A DNA stretch of 64,000 bases from Mrakia gelida. Lineage: Eukaryota > Basidiomycota > Tremellomycetes > Cystofilobasidiales > Mrakiaceae. The position numbers and the translations under genes are program-made. Of this stretch, positions 14,689 through 26,433 are shown one piece after another. Under the pieces are notes generated by a model that worked only from the letters and a program-made list of their open reading frames with translations, did no database searches and was not told the origin of the DNA. The stretch is taken from the NCBI GenBank assembly GCA_024345305.1, contig BRON01000001.1, positions 3,162,001-3,226,000 on the forward strand. The letters run 5' to 3'. Position 1 is the stretch's first letter, and each line of letters opens with the position of its first letter.

Positions 14689-15976
14689 CTAGACGAGGGA
14701 AGGAGGTTCAGGGCGGTCCGTGAAGATACCGTCTGACTCCTGGGCGCCCAGGCTCGCGTCTTTGATTCCTGATCCCTCCGACCATCCTCTGCCTTTCTGG
14801 CCTGTCTGATCCTCTCCTTCGAAGACAGAGGGCGGCGTTTTGACGCTCCTGGTGCGTTGTACCGACGAGAGTCCAGACTTCGCGCTGAAGTTCGAGCGTT
14901 GAACCGAAAAGGGGGAGGAGGTGGGAGAGGCGTCGAGGTTGGGCTGAAGAGGGCTGGACGTTTCGAGCGAGGGTGAGAGCTTGATGGGGCCCTTGAGGAG
15001 ATGCACGAGAGGAACCGAGGCATTGGAACGTTCGCTGAGGGAAGAGTGAACGGCGTGGGAACAGCTGTCGAGGCGAAGAAGGGGGTCGAAAAGCGGTCAG
15101 CTCGACGCGACTCTCTTTTTCAAGGACGATCGACGACCTCGAGAAAGGTGGGATGGTAAGTGGACTTACTTACAGACAATCATGCTACAGATCGTCTCAT
15201 CCCGTACTCGACTCGACTCGACTCGACCCAACGTCAGGTAGGGCGATCCAACGACGATCAAGAGGAAGGACAGGAGGACCGCCGAAGCCAACAGGCTGCA
15301 GAAGAGCAGCGCTGAACGCTGACGGCGAGGAGGAGCGTAAGTCCCAGTACCATCGAAGGTGATGTCGTAGCTGGATATTATATGCAACGTACAGGTCAGC
15401 TCGTGAGCGTCGAAGGGCCAAGACGAGATGGGGAGACGTCGAAGGAAGGAGAGGATGTTGAGCTCGTCGACCGGCGGGCTTCCCTCACTCGTCGAGCCGC
15501 CTCCCAGTCCTGTGCTCCACCCAAGCAAGCTTGACAGCAGCAGCTCTGATACCTCGAATTCTCGTCGACGACCTACGTCGAGTCCACATCTCTGCGATCG
15601 TTCAGCCCTCGTCTTCAGCTTTGACCTTCCCTCGCTTCCCTCCTCGTCTTCTCGGCGTCTCGACTGTCGACCTCCCCAACGACAGCGTTCTGTTCTCAGG
15701 TTTTGCAGAGTACTCACATTTGATGCGAAGGAATACGAGTCCTATTACTCCAGCCAAAGGTCCATCCAGGTCACCGAGCCCGGCGTCGAGAAGGAAAGAG
15801 ACGAGCCGGAGGCGAGGAGGGAAGGCGATTGGGGGAAGGAGGGCGAGAGGACGCTCCGACGGGGAAGTAAAGGTGGAAGTGCCTAGTCGACTTGGGCGAG
15901 AATGGAAGGGATCTAAGAGTGATGGGATGGAATGGCTGTATATACCCTGGAAAGGGCTGCTGGTCGTTGGGAGCCA
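14689..15976 (-). CDS. Hypothetical membrane protein, N-terminus unresolved
   Basis: I do not recognise a family. On the minus strand a clear central exon (about 15178-15371) reads DITFDGTGTYAPPRRQRSAL and then a strong hydrophobic helix (LLFCSLLASAVLLSFLLIVV). It is joined by a canonical intron (GTAAGT, CTGACC, CAG) to a Ser/Pro-rich C-terminal exon ending EPPSLV at 14689. An upstream exon (about 15716-15976) ends in LAGVIGLVFLRIK, perhaps a second helix, but no in-frame ATG is visible there, so the true start must lie in another exon or the model is wrong. The intron between them would be about 345 bases, long for this window. A single- or double-pass membrane protein is the best reading. 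The 5' end abuts the broken family A copy on the other strand. Confidence 0.4.
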
Positions 15977-16237
15977 AGAGACGAAGGGAAGGGAGCTGCG
16001 AGCTTTTGACTCGAGCTCACCTTCTTCCGTCCTTCCTCTTCGCTCCTTCCCTTAGAACCATCAGCCTCGCCTTCTCGAATTCCTCCAAGACACCACCGGC
16101 ACCCTTTTTCGTCCATCCATCGGTGCTCGATAGGACGCTCAAGTCCCATACCATCGACTCAACCTTCGAGAACCAGCAGCTTCCCTCCCCTCCTCCCGTT
16201 CCCCTTCCTCCTCTCTCTCTTCTCACCCTTCCACAAG

Positions 16238-17427
16238 ATGGCCAAACCCTTCCCAACCGAGATCCTCTAACGGATCATCTACTACTACTTCAGACGAGAC
16301 AAACTTCTCCACACTCCCGAGGACAACTTCACCCTCCTCACTCCCACTCGAGGCTCAACCTCCCTCCTCCTCGTCTCAAGAGCGTTCCGCCTCCTCGTCC
16401 TCCCCTCCCTCTTCTACTCCATCAGTATCTCTCAACCACACCACTGGGAACTCCTCTTTCGATGGGAGCAAGGTCTCCTTGATGGATTCGAGGACGAGGC
16501 AAGGACGAGGAGGAGCTGGGTTCGAGAGATCAGGTTCGATCTGAACGTCCACGTCCCCATCGCTCTCGAACCCGAAGGAGTCTCGCTCCCCCCAGACATC
16601 TCCCAGGAGTCCCGGGATCTCGGACTTCGTCCTTTCGATGAGGACAGTGCATCCTCCGCTCTGGTCAGCTTCCCCCTTCCTCACGACCCCGAGGACAGCA
16701 ACCTACCACTCCTCCCCTTCTTCCCGAACCTCCGCCGAGTCGTCCTCCTCCCCTCCCGCATCACCTCCCATCTCCCTTGGCCTACCCATCTCCTCCGTCT
16801 ACTGGAGAAGCGACATCTCGAGCTCTACAGGAAGGAGAAGAACGACTCGTCGGCAGCGTTTCCAGGAGGTCAGCGCGGGCTCGCGCAACTCGTGTTGAGA
16901 CGGTTGGAATCGCAGAGGGATGGCGAGTTGGACGATTTCTTTGAAGTCACGGAGGCGAGGAGCGTTTGGGTCCCCGTTGGGGGAGGTGGCGGAGCTACCA
17001 GCATTGCAGAGCTGCTTTGGCAGCGGAGCACTTGGAGTGACTTTCACGTAATCAAGCACTTGGTTGTCCTCCCCTCCCTCCCCCCTCCGGCTCCTCTCCT
17101 CCTTCAGGCCTATCCCCGCAAACCCTCGCCTCCCTTCACACCCTCGCCATCGCCCTGTCCGCCTTCGAGGAACTCGAGTTGATGGCCAACAACGTTCGAT
17201 TCGTCGCGTTCCCCTTGGATCCCTCCGGTCGACGTCGGTTCTGGGACACGGTCTTCGACGAGATCAGCAGCAGAGGATCCCTCGCAGATCTCCTGGAGGA
17301 CGAGGAGGAGAGCGAGTGCGAAGCGGTCATGTTGAAGGTTGTGAAGGAGAAGAACTGGGCGTGGGTCGACGAGGATGGGAGAGAGGTCGGTTTCGAGGAG
17401 GGGATGAGCTTGAACAAAGACGAGTAG
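16238..17427 (+). pseudogene. F-box-like family A pseudogene (nonsense plus frameshift)
   Basis: Clearly a copy of the family A gene at 7174: same start (MAKPFPTEIL), same IIYYYF motif, LLTPTRGSTSLLLVSRAFR block and C-terminal FVAFPLDP and WAWVDEDGREVGFEEG. Codon 11 is TAA at 16268-16270 where both relatives have GAA, a single G-to-T change that stops the protein after ten residues. After that stop the same frame stays open to about 17180, but the conserved C-terminal block lies in the next frame (ending at 17427), so a frameshift falls in the C/T-rich stretch around 17065-17105. Long stretches are otherwise undamaged, which suggests recent inactivation. Re-initiation from an internal Met would lose the F-box-like region. 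Confidence 0.8.
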
Positions 17428-17743
17428 TAGATCTGAGTGAGTATTCCTCTCTTCATCACCATGCTTGCGTACGTAGCTGACTTTTCGTTTCCTCGGTTTC
17501 ATCAGTGCCTTGCGATTTACGTCGTCGACCGCGTCGCGTCGCTTCTCGTTTACTTTTGCTCGTGAGTGCTTTCCTTCTTTCCTTTCTCATCTTTCTCCGG
17601 CTCTCGCTTACTCCTTTCCCTCCCTGACAGGTTAAACTCATCAGCAGATCAACATGTCGCTTCACCCCTGCTCTTGTTTGAGAATTCGGTCAAAGAAGCC
17701 CGTCTCATTCGCTCGCTCTCCTTCCCTCCGAACTCCCATCACC
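17428..17743. promoter_or_regulatory. Upstream region of the cytochrome P450
   Basis: About 315 bases between the pseudogene end and the chosen P450 start, CT-rich on the plus strand. An in-frame upstream ATG at 17654 would add 30 residues; the downstream ATG in CACCATGG context is preferred because the membrane anchor follows it directly. Confidence 0.35.
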
Positions 17744-20700
17744 ATGGTCCCTTCTCTGCTCCCCTTCCTCTCAGACAACCTTCTCGTCTCGGTCACCCTC
17801 TTCTTTGCCTCCTTAGCCCTCACCTGGACTGTCGTTCGTACCCTCGCTCTCGAAGTTACGTCGAGGACAACGAGCTCGAACACACTCAGCTCATCTCCTT
17901 CCTTCGTTTCGTTTTCGCCACCAGAAACACCTCATCGACCGGGCGAACGCCTACAACTTCCTCGATGGACCTGGACGCAACCACTGGTTCTGGGGGAACA
18001 TGGGCTTGGTCTTTGGGTGAGTCTAGTTTCCGTCTCTCTCTCGTCTCAATTTCGCCGTCTTCGATCCGAGCTCACCATCCCTCCTTCCTCCTCGAAACCA
18101 GAAACACCCAGGAGCCTGGAGTTGGATACAGAGCTCTCTCGGATATCTACGGTCCTACCTGGAGGGATTGGGGTCTCTTCGGTTTCCCCAAAATCTACAC
18201 TCACGATCCGAAAGCCATCATGTACATCGTGAGTTCCCATCTCCTCCCTTCCCTCCCTCCGTTCTGAGCCCGAGGCCGTGGTCGTTCCACGCGTTCTGCT
18301 TCTTCTTCCTCGCCGCCAACTGATCTTCTCCCTTTCCCTTCTTTTCGAGCAGTTCAAGAACGATACTACTTTCATCAAGCCATCGGCTATGAGCTACCAA
18401 GTCGGACAGCTCACAGGCAATGGAGTCCTCCTCGCTGAAGGTGAGCCGTCGTCGATCCCGACGCGTCGTTCGTGGAGCTTTCACCGAGCGAGTATCTGAC
18501 TCCCTTGACTTTGGTCACCTGCATTCAGGTGACGCTCACAAGAATCAGGTCAGCATCGTTCCTACAATTTGACTTCGCTCGACGAAGAGACGACGCAACT
18601 GACCTCCTCGCTTCTTCTCGTCCTTCTAACAGCGACGACTCCTTACTCCTCCCTTCGCCTTCTCGGAGATCAAGGCTTGGACTCCCATGTTCCTCGAGAA
18701 GTCCTACGTGGTTAGTCTCGCTTTCCTCTTCTTCGAATGACGTGGGAAGAGTTCGCGATCTCTCGCTCAAGACTGATCCTTTCGCGTCTCTCTTTCCCTG
18801 CAGCTTCGAGACCTTCTCCTTCAGATGGTCGGACCAGACAAGCCGACCGAACTCGATGTCTCGAAGGAAATCTGTCGTGCTACCCTGGACATCGTGGCTC
18901 TTGCAAGTGAGTTTCATCTCCCCTCGTTGGCAAGACGAGTCTTGCCTCGCGTCCTCGAACTCGAACGCTGACCTTCTCGCTCTCTCTTCAGGCTTCGACC
19001 ATGACCTAGGATGTCTCTCTGGATCGGATTCTGATAACAGCGCCTTCGCTGAGCTCTTCGGAGGCAACGTGACGAAGCTGGACATCCTCGAGGTCGCCCA
19101 GGCTCATCTCTCGTTCTTCAGGCTGTTTGTGAGTCGCCCGCTGCCACGTCTTGGGGACGCCCAGGAGCTGTCGCTGACCACTTACGCTCTGCATGTGCTC
19201 TCAGTCATCGGATCGAGTCAGACGCGGGAAGCTCTCTCTCGGAGCCCTCAGGGTTATCGCTCGTGTGAGTCGAGTCGGACGTCGAGCCTCGTTCCTCGTT
19301 CGAGTTTCTCTGCCTCCCGTCTTTTCGAAGCTGACGACCACCGCTCCTCTTCTTTTCTCTTGCGCAGGATATCATCGTCAAGAAGAAAGCCAGCGTCATG
19401 GCCGAGAAGACGTCGTCGTACGAGAAGATACACAAAGATGACATACCTTCGCGCGATCTGCTGGACAGGCTGAGTTCGTTCACTTCAACTTCCCCTCCCC
19501 ATTCCTAGATTTGAACCAGAAGCGTGGCTTGCAAGACTAGCCGTCACCCTGTTGATCGTGCTCACGGCTCTTCGTTCTCTTCCTTGCAGTTCGAGCCAAC
19601 CTCGCCGACGATCTCCCCGCCGCTCAACGACTCACGGACGAAGAGCTTCTCGCTCAGGTCACCACTATCATGAGTTCCGTCTTGTCGACGCGCCTTCCCT
19701 TTGCGAGGGCTGACATCTGCTCATTCTTCTCCTATCATCACCTCTTTGCAGGATTCGAGACGACGGCAACGGCACTTTCGCAAGTCCTTCAACTGCTTTC
19801 CGACGATTTCTCAGGTTTGTGTCCCTTGTAGAGACAGGGTTTGAGAGGGCAGGGTTTGAGAGATGGTAGGTTTCGAGCCTGAACTGAACCTGACAATTTT
19901 TTAGCCCAGGAACGACTTCGAGAGGAGTTGCTCGCTGTCGACGACGATCTACCCTCGCTGTGAGCTCTTGTTCTTCGATTCGGTTCACTTCATGCTCGTC
20001 TACAGCATCCACTGATGGATACTTGTCTTTTACATTGCGCTCCAGGGATGCGCTCAACGATCTTCCATTCCTCGACGCCGTCGTTCGAGAGACTCTCCGT
20101 CTCAGATCCTCGGTCTCCATCACCCTTCGAACCGCTGTTCGCGACGACGTCCTCCCTCTTTCGGTTCCCGTCAAGAATATCAAGACTGGACAGATGATCA
20201 GCGAGATCCCCGTCAGGAAGGTTCGTCGTTCCTTGGGCTCTTGTCTCGCTCGTCTCGAACTCGAACCTGACTCGACGACACGCGACGACGGGCTTTGTTT
20301 CTCTTTCCAGGGAGCTTTGCTCACGATTCGTGCGTTCGTCACTTACTCTTTACTATCCGATCTTCGCTGAAGCCTCCGCCTCTCGTTTCTATCCCTCAGC
20401 CGTCGTTAACGTCAACACGAACAAGGAAATCTGGGGGCCGGACGCGCTTGTCTTCAAGTCAGTTTTCGACTCCTTGTTCTTTCTTATTCCCTCATCAATC
20501 GTACTCACCACGATCCCTCCCTTCTCTTGTAGTCCTGATCGATGGCTTCACCCTCTTCCCTCCTCAACGGACGAGCTCTCGGGCTTCTGGAGTCATCAAG
20601 TCACTTTCCTCGCCGGGAACAGGCGAGTCCCCCCTTCTCTCCCCTGCCGACAAGTCATTCTCCGACATCACTAACACCGCTCTTACACGTTTTTCCCTCG

Positions 20701-20974
20701 CAGAATGTGCCTCGGATACCGATTCTCGCTCGCTGAGTGCGTCCCTTCTCTTCGTTCTCGCTTTCGACGCGTCGCTGACTTTCTCTCTACTTCCCCTTCC
20801 GCGTGCTCAAACAGGATGAAAGCCATCCTCTTCGTCCTCGTTAGGAACTTTAAGTTCGAGCCTTCGTCCATCGCCCACGAGATCGTTCTGCGACAAGCCA
20901 TCGTTGCGAAGCCGGTTCGACTTGGGAGGGAGTCGGAGGGTGCGACGCAGCCTCTTCTTGTTAGCAGGGTTTGA
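17744..20974 (+). CDS. Cytochrome P450 monooxygenase, microsomal
   Basis: A haem-thiolate monooxygenase anchored in the endoplasmic reticulum and fed electrons by NADPH-P450 reductase. Seen: an N-terminal hydrophobic anchor after ATG 17744 (LLVSVTLFFASLALTWTVV), a conserved exon with GPGRNHWFWGN, TGNGVLLAEGDAHKNQRRLL (helix C), the I-helix oxygen-binding motif read as AGFETTATAL near 19750-19780, the K-helix ExxR as ETLR near 20091-20100, NPDRW, and the haem loop FLAGNR-MCLGYRF, which fits FxxGxRxCxG with the Cys ligand codon at 20708-20710. About a dozen introns are present. The one at 20623-20703 uses a GC donor and splits the haem loop. Splicing just before the I-helix motif is ambiguous. 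The stop is at 20972-20974 after LLVSRV. The style resembles fungal P450s acting on fatty acids or xenobiotics; the substrate is unknown. Confidence 0.9.
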
Positions 20975-21527
20975 GTTGAGCTGTTTTTTGGGGCGACGAA
21001 GGGGTACCTACGACTCCTAGCTACGTGATGGATAGGGTCCTTGACCAGTCTTGACCGCCCTCCGCGCTCGAAACGAAGATGAGCGATCCCGACGCTCGAC
21101 GCTCGGGCGCGCTTCCCCACCGAGACCTCCGAAAGAAAACCTTCTTCATCTGCGAGCGCAATTGTCTGCAGATCTTAAATGTATACATTTCCAGCTCGAG
21201 GCTGGTCCAGTAAGGTGATCAGAGGAGAGACGCGTCGCTATGGACGACGAGGACGAGCGAGGGAAGCTCAAGCTCACCACTTCGCTTCTTTCCCCCTTCA
21301 GCTTCAACCGCCAACAGCTTCTTTCCCTTCACCTCTCTTGCCACCCTGCCCCCCAGGGATCGATACAGATATATCTACAGGCTCTTATCTGCTCTCCTTC
21401 GATGCCAAGCGGTAAACATGCGGGCAGCAGGAGGGTGACAACCTGAAACCTGTCTGGCCCAACCTTCCTCCCTCTCGCTCTCTCTTGTTCCCTCCCAACG
21501 GCCAGCACCCCTTCTTCGAGCCTTAGA
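20975..21527. promoter_or_regulatory. Spacer: P450 3' end and promoter of the glycosylated membrane protein
   Basis: About 550 bases without a supported gene. The last 200 bases before 21528 are pyrimidine-rich on the coding strand. A GACGCGTC site occurs at about 21229. Confidence 0.4.
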
Positions 21528-23628
21528 ATGAACGACCAACCTCCCACCTATCATCCTCCACCCTACGGTACCGAGACGCACGACGAAGCAGCTTCTTCTC
21601 CCTCGTATGAAGCCTCGGACCTCGGTGCGCCTCCTCCCTCCGACCTCGGACGACCTCCCCCTCATCCTACCTCCCATCCTACCTCCTCCTACCGTTCGCT
21701 TCAGTCAGGGACTGGGCTCACTCTCGACGAGGCTACCATCGAAGGATGCGCTCCCAAGAAACCTCCTCCCGCACCTCTCATCCCTCACTGGCTCTTCCAC
21801 TCTCGCAAAGGAAAGGCTTTCATCGGAGCTCTCCTCCTCCCCTTCGCCGCTCTCATAGGCGCGATGATCTGGTATGGAGTCCATCGTTCGGAAGTTAACC
21901 ACGCAAAGGACGTCCGGGCTCGACGAGTGGATGTGTATATGGATCAAGCTCGGGCCACGGTTCTTCCTGAGGTGAGCTTCCTTCTGCATGCGAGGGAGGA
22001 GGAGGGACGAGCGAGCTCGCGACCTTTCTCCTTCCCCTTTGTTTCCACGCGTCCCTCCTCTATCTCTCCTTGACTGACTCCTCTCTTTCTCCTTTACATC
22101 CTGCATTTCTCCCCTCAAGGTCCCTTCTGGTCTCGTCCCCTTCGATCAAGACCTCATCACCTCCTTCAACTTCACCTCCCCTCTCTCCTCCCAGATCCTC
22201 TCCCAAAACACCGCTGGGACTTCTTCCAACTTCACCGTCTACACCTCCACTCTCCAGCAACCTCTTCGCCTCGTACCCGCAGCCTTCTACTACATCAAGG
22301 TCTTCGGAAGTCGGTCCTCCAAGGTCTCGTTCGTTTCAGCACCTCCGAACGACCAGACGGACGACGTCGTGGTGAACGTGACGGCGATCTGGAAGGGCGG
22401 AGACGGTTGGAGCGAGCAGGATAGCATGGCTTGGGGAGTGGAGGAGTTGGCGATGTTGTCCGGAGGTCTGCATGGGACGAATTGGACGGGAGCGAGCAGC
22501 GGAGCAGTGAGGGGAGTTGGACTGATCGTGAGTTCGAGTCTCACCTTTTCTTTCAACTTCTCTCGAGGCGCTCTTCGCCTCGAGGCGGCACCAAACTATC
22601 TCGAAATGCGTAGGAAAAACTAAGCGAGCTTCCTTTCACGCCATCTTGACGTCTCGTTCCTCCATCAGACTCCAAGCTCGAACACTAGCGACGGATCGTA
22701 CCAACCCGCCAACCTCGCGACGCCGTTCGACTCCCTTTCCGACTGGAACAACACTCTCGTTTTCAACATCACCGTCACCGTGCCGCACTCCCTCGACGGT
22801 GGCTATCTCGACGTCTACGGAGAGAGCGCGATGGCCGTTGAGTTCGCGGACTTCTCGCAAACGAACGCGACCTTCGCCGAAGTCGACGTTCGTGTGCCAA
22901 AAGGATCCATCACATCTCATGTAGGTTTCCTCTCGATGTCGAGGATACCTACGATACGTCTTGCTGACTTGTCGCTCTCCTCTTTTTCTCTTCCTTCGCC
23001 TCTCCAGGGAGGATTCAACACCACCACCTCCCTCTCCCTCTTCTCCCTCCTCCCCATCTACGGCCGATTCACCGTCAGCCACTCCCTCACCTTCATCTCC
23101 AACTCGACGATCAAAACTGAGCTCGTCGTCCTCCCCTTCACCGCTTTCTCAACCGCCAACTTCACCCATTCCGCAACCCACAACTTCACCATCCTCCAAC
23201 TCAACCCTCTCTCCCCCTCCCTCCTCCAAACCAACATCACCTCCTTCCCTGCCCACGCGAACCTCACACTCAACGCCCTCAACCTCAACGGATCCGTCGG
23301 TCTTGCCCTCCCTGTCGACGTCTACGAAGGATCCGTCAAGGAGGGAACCAACAACGGCCTCGTGTCGGGGTTCGCCGTTTCATGGTCCAATTCGACCGCC
23401 CCGCAGGTTCAGCACTTCGATGTGGAAAAGAAGGAAACGGGCGAGTGGGATAAGGGGTTCTCGTGGGCTGGAGCGGACGTCGTTTGGCATGGAGAGGGAG
23501 GGACGAGCGTTGGGAAGGGGAAGGGAGATATCTCGCTCATGACGAACGCGGGTCACGTTTTCTTTGGGGCTGGGACGGGATATTGGGCGTATAACGATTA
23601 CGAGCCTGCGTATAGTCTCTTTCCTTGA
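21528..23628 (+). CDS. Type II membrane protein with a large N-glycosylated outer domain, function unknown
   Basis: No family recognised. The N-terminal tail (MNDQPPTYHPPPYGTETHDE) is Pro/Tyr-rich with PPxY motifs typical of WW-domain or ubiquitin-ligase binding, followed near residues 100-120 by one membrane helix (GKAFIGALLLPFAALIGAMI). The remainder of roughly 450 residues is beta-rich in appearance and contains many N-x-S/T sequons (NFTS, NFTV, NVTA, NWTG, NTTT, NATF, NSTI, NFTH, NITS, NLTL and others), as expected for a lumenal or outer domain. Exons are joined by GTGAG...CAG introns near 21970, 22527 and 22920. The ATG is at 21528-21530 and the stop at 23626-23628 after YSLFP. The layout matches widespread basidiomycete membrane proteins of unknown role; an endosomal or cell-surface place is inferred. 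Confidence 0.75.
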
Positions 23629-24047
23629 TATGCTTTTTGGGTTTTCGGCTTGTTCTCTTTGATGATCTTGACGACGAACGGAACGGAGCGGAGGAAGACG
23701 CGTCGAATCTTTGAAAGCCTCGACCAAGGGCGAGATGAGGGTGATGAGCTGCTCTCCCAGAGGAGGTGTTCCCGTAAGTAACGCGGACGCGTCGAGAGCT
23801 GAACGAGAGCTGAGAACGCGACAGAAAGCGCGGATGAGATCGGAGATCCCTCGAGGCTCGACGCGTCGACGTTCGCTACTTCTCTTGACCCCTCACTCTC
23901 CATCTCCCTGCTCCGAAGTCGTCCAGCAGCTCTGCAGTATAGCTCTTCTATCTATACACCACAACCCCTTGACTTCGAGTGCAGCAAAGCAAACATCGAT
24001 CTACGAACGCAACGACATCAACAAACACCAAATCGAAAACAGGCAGA
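23629..24047. other. Spacer with three GACGCGTC-type palindromes
   Basis: About 420 bases between two convergent genes. Three ACGCGTC sites lie within about 165 bases (near 23699, 23789 and 23861). No gene is supported. Confidence 0.5.
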
Positions 24048-26113
24048 TCAAAACTCCAACCCAGCGTAGACCTCCTCCTCAAACTTCGTCCACAGAACAG
24101 GAACGTTTGCGTCATCCGGAGGCAAGAGTTGGGTCCCTCCGATGAGCTGTCCAAAACCAACCAAAACGAAGAAGACAAAGAAGTCAGCACGACGCGACCG
24201 TTCGACTCGTCTCCCTCCCCTCCCCTCCCCACCAGCCACTCTCTCCTGCCTCCCAGAGTTAGGCTCAGAGAAAGCAAAAGCCACTCACCCCCATCCCCGT
24301 CTCCGGATCAATAACGAAATGCGTATGTGCCATCCCCCCCCACCCACCGGACCCCTTCCTCCTCCTCCCCTCCCAATCTACCTCGTTCACAAACAACGCC
24401 GTACTCCAATCCACCCCTGGCACCGGAACCTTCACCCTCCTCACCACCTCCAACCTCTCTTTCGCTCCTGGTCGACCTAACGTGCCCTCGAACAAGCTCC
24501 GCCAGCTCGCGTCGCTGATGATTCGCTCGACTTTGGGAGGGATCCTCGAGTTGGGAGCGAGGGAAAGGAGGTGTTGGACCAAGAGGGCGTAGTCTGCTAG
24601 GGAGGACCAGAGGCCCCAGGAGCCGAAGTTGATGGGGAGGGTGTCGGGGAGGGAGTCGAAGAAGGCGAAGGGGGTGGATTTGGGGATGGAGGGGAGGAGC
24701 AGGTGGGTTGTTGGGGAGCGGAAGTGGAGAGGGAGGGTGGCGAGGGATTTGAGGTGGGGGGAGAGGTTGAAGGAGGTTGAGGTCATTTGGAGGGGAGCGA
24801 GGATGTTGGTTTGGCTAGGGTGGGCGGGCGGGGGTGGTGGTGGAGGTGGCGGTTGTGGGTGAGAGGGGGAAGGGGGAGGGGGGAAAGGGAGAAGGGGAGT
24901 TAGTGAGGGAGAGAGGGCGACGCGTCGAAAATGGGTTTGGACTGACAAGTACTCCTCAAGCGACACACCACTGACGATCTCGACGATCCGACCTAGGTAG
25001 TCTGTTGAGGGGGAGTAGCACCAGCTGGTTCCGGGTTCGAAGATGAGAGGGAGACCGAAGTGCCGCTGAGAGAACGAAAGGAACGAGACAAATGATCAGT
25101 GGACGAGAAAGGGACGCGCTGCTTCGTTCTCTCACCCTCAGAAGAACGCAGGTTCTTCGAGAGAGAGTGGACTGACCTCTTCCGAAGAAACCTTCGTCCA
25201 GTCTTTCTCAGCCATGTATCGTTTCAGGTCTGAATGAAAAAGGAAGGAGAAAGGTCAGCTTCGCCTCGTCCCTCTCGTCCGCCTCCCTCCTCGTCCTTCA
25301 AACTCACCAGGCGAGTACGTATCCAACGCCAGCCCCGACGAATGATTCAACAGATGCATGATAGTGACTCGATTCTTCGCAGGCACGAGGATGGGCTGTC
25401 CCTCGTCCGAGTAGCCTGTCAAGATGACGGGGGCGACGAGACCTGGGAGGAAGGTTCCGCCTTCGGTGTCGAGGCTGAGTTTGCCTTTCTCGATCAGTTG
25501 GAGGATCGCTATCTACGAGGAGGAGGGAGATGAGTCAGTTCGAGGTGATGGGAGAGTGTGTGAGAAGGTGGTAGAGGTGAAGCGAGGGAGAGAGCAGAGT
25601 GGAAGAGGGAGGAAGGGAGGGATGAGTGGGTCGACTCAGGTCGAGCTCAACATCTCTTCCTTTCCCTTCCCTTTCCCTTTTCTCGCACGACCAGCAGTCC
25701 TCCCTGGGTCGAGAAAAACCTTGCACCCGACTCAGTCCACCAGCTTGAGTGTTCACCTTTCGCTTCCCCCCTCACCCCTCCGATGCCTCTTCAAACCATC
25801 TCAGCCCAACCCAACCCAACCCACGTTCCCTCCCTCCCTCCCTCCGAATATCCCTCCTTTCCCCTTCCCTTTCACTCCCTTTCAGACTCACCGAAGTAAC
25901 CAACTTTGTCATACTAAAGATCCTCAGAACCGTATCCTTCCCAAACGGGTTCCCCTCCCTGTCCAGCCCAGCAGCTTCAGAGTAGAGTAGAGTGTCGGCG
26001 GTGAAAGCGGAGAGCAGGAAAGGTGGGACGAGCTTCTCCTCGACGGAGGAGTGAAGGAGAGTGTGGATTCGGGAGGTGGAGGAAGGGGTGAGGGAGGTGG
26101 GTGGGGAGGGCAT
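24048..26113 (-). CDS. Beta-lactamase-related serine hydrolase/transesterase
   Basis: A penicillin-binding-protein-like hydrolase of the class C beta-lactamase/LovD/esterase VIII group, an enzyme fold used in fungi for ester hydrolysis or acyl transfer. The S-x-x-K motif is SMTK in VLRIFSMTKLVTS, with Ser as nucleophile and Lys as general base, in exon 1. Downstream are HLLNHSSGLALD (the H-L-L-x-H-x-S-G-L signature), FEPGTSWCYSPSTDYLGRIV carrying the Tyr of the second motif, and C-terminal GGMAHTHFVIDPETGMG near 24290-24350, matching the third motif region. The start is ATG at 26111-26113 (MPSSPPTS-like, no signal peptide visible) and the stop is at 24048 after EEVYAGLEF. The protein is cytosolic by inference. 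It is followed by no obvious biosynthetic gene, though a sugar acetyltransferase lies upstream on the same strand. Confidence 0.88.
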
Positions 26114-26433
26114 GGTGGAGGGTTGGGGTTGAAGACGGTGGTGGGCGATGGAAGAAAGAGAGAGATGAGTGGAAGCGACAGAAACGAGAATTGGGGGGAG
26201 GGGAGGAGGAGGAGATGGCCGTGCCCGAACCGGCTTTTTGAGCCAGCCGACGACAATTTATTGGACAAAATCTGCCTCTGAGCCATTCAAAAGAAGCTTT
26301 TCTCCCTCGAGACCTCGATTCAGGGGCTTTCTCGAACAAAGCTGTCGATAAGCAGCCGAGGGAAATCGTCCATCTCTCTCGCACGCGTCGTCCTCCTCCC
26401 AAACACAACTCCATCTCAATCGATCTAGCTAAT
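26114..26433. promoter_or_regulatory. Upstream region of the serine hydrolase
   Basis: About 320 bases between the hydrolase ATG and the acetyltransferase stop. Purine-rich on the plus strand (pyrimidine-rich on the coding strand) next to the ATG. Nothing coding. Confidence 0.35.
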
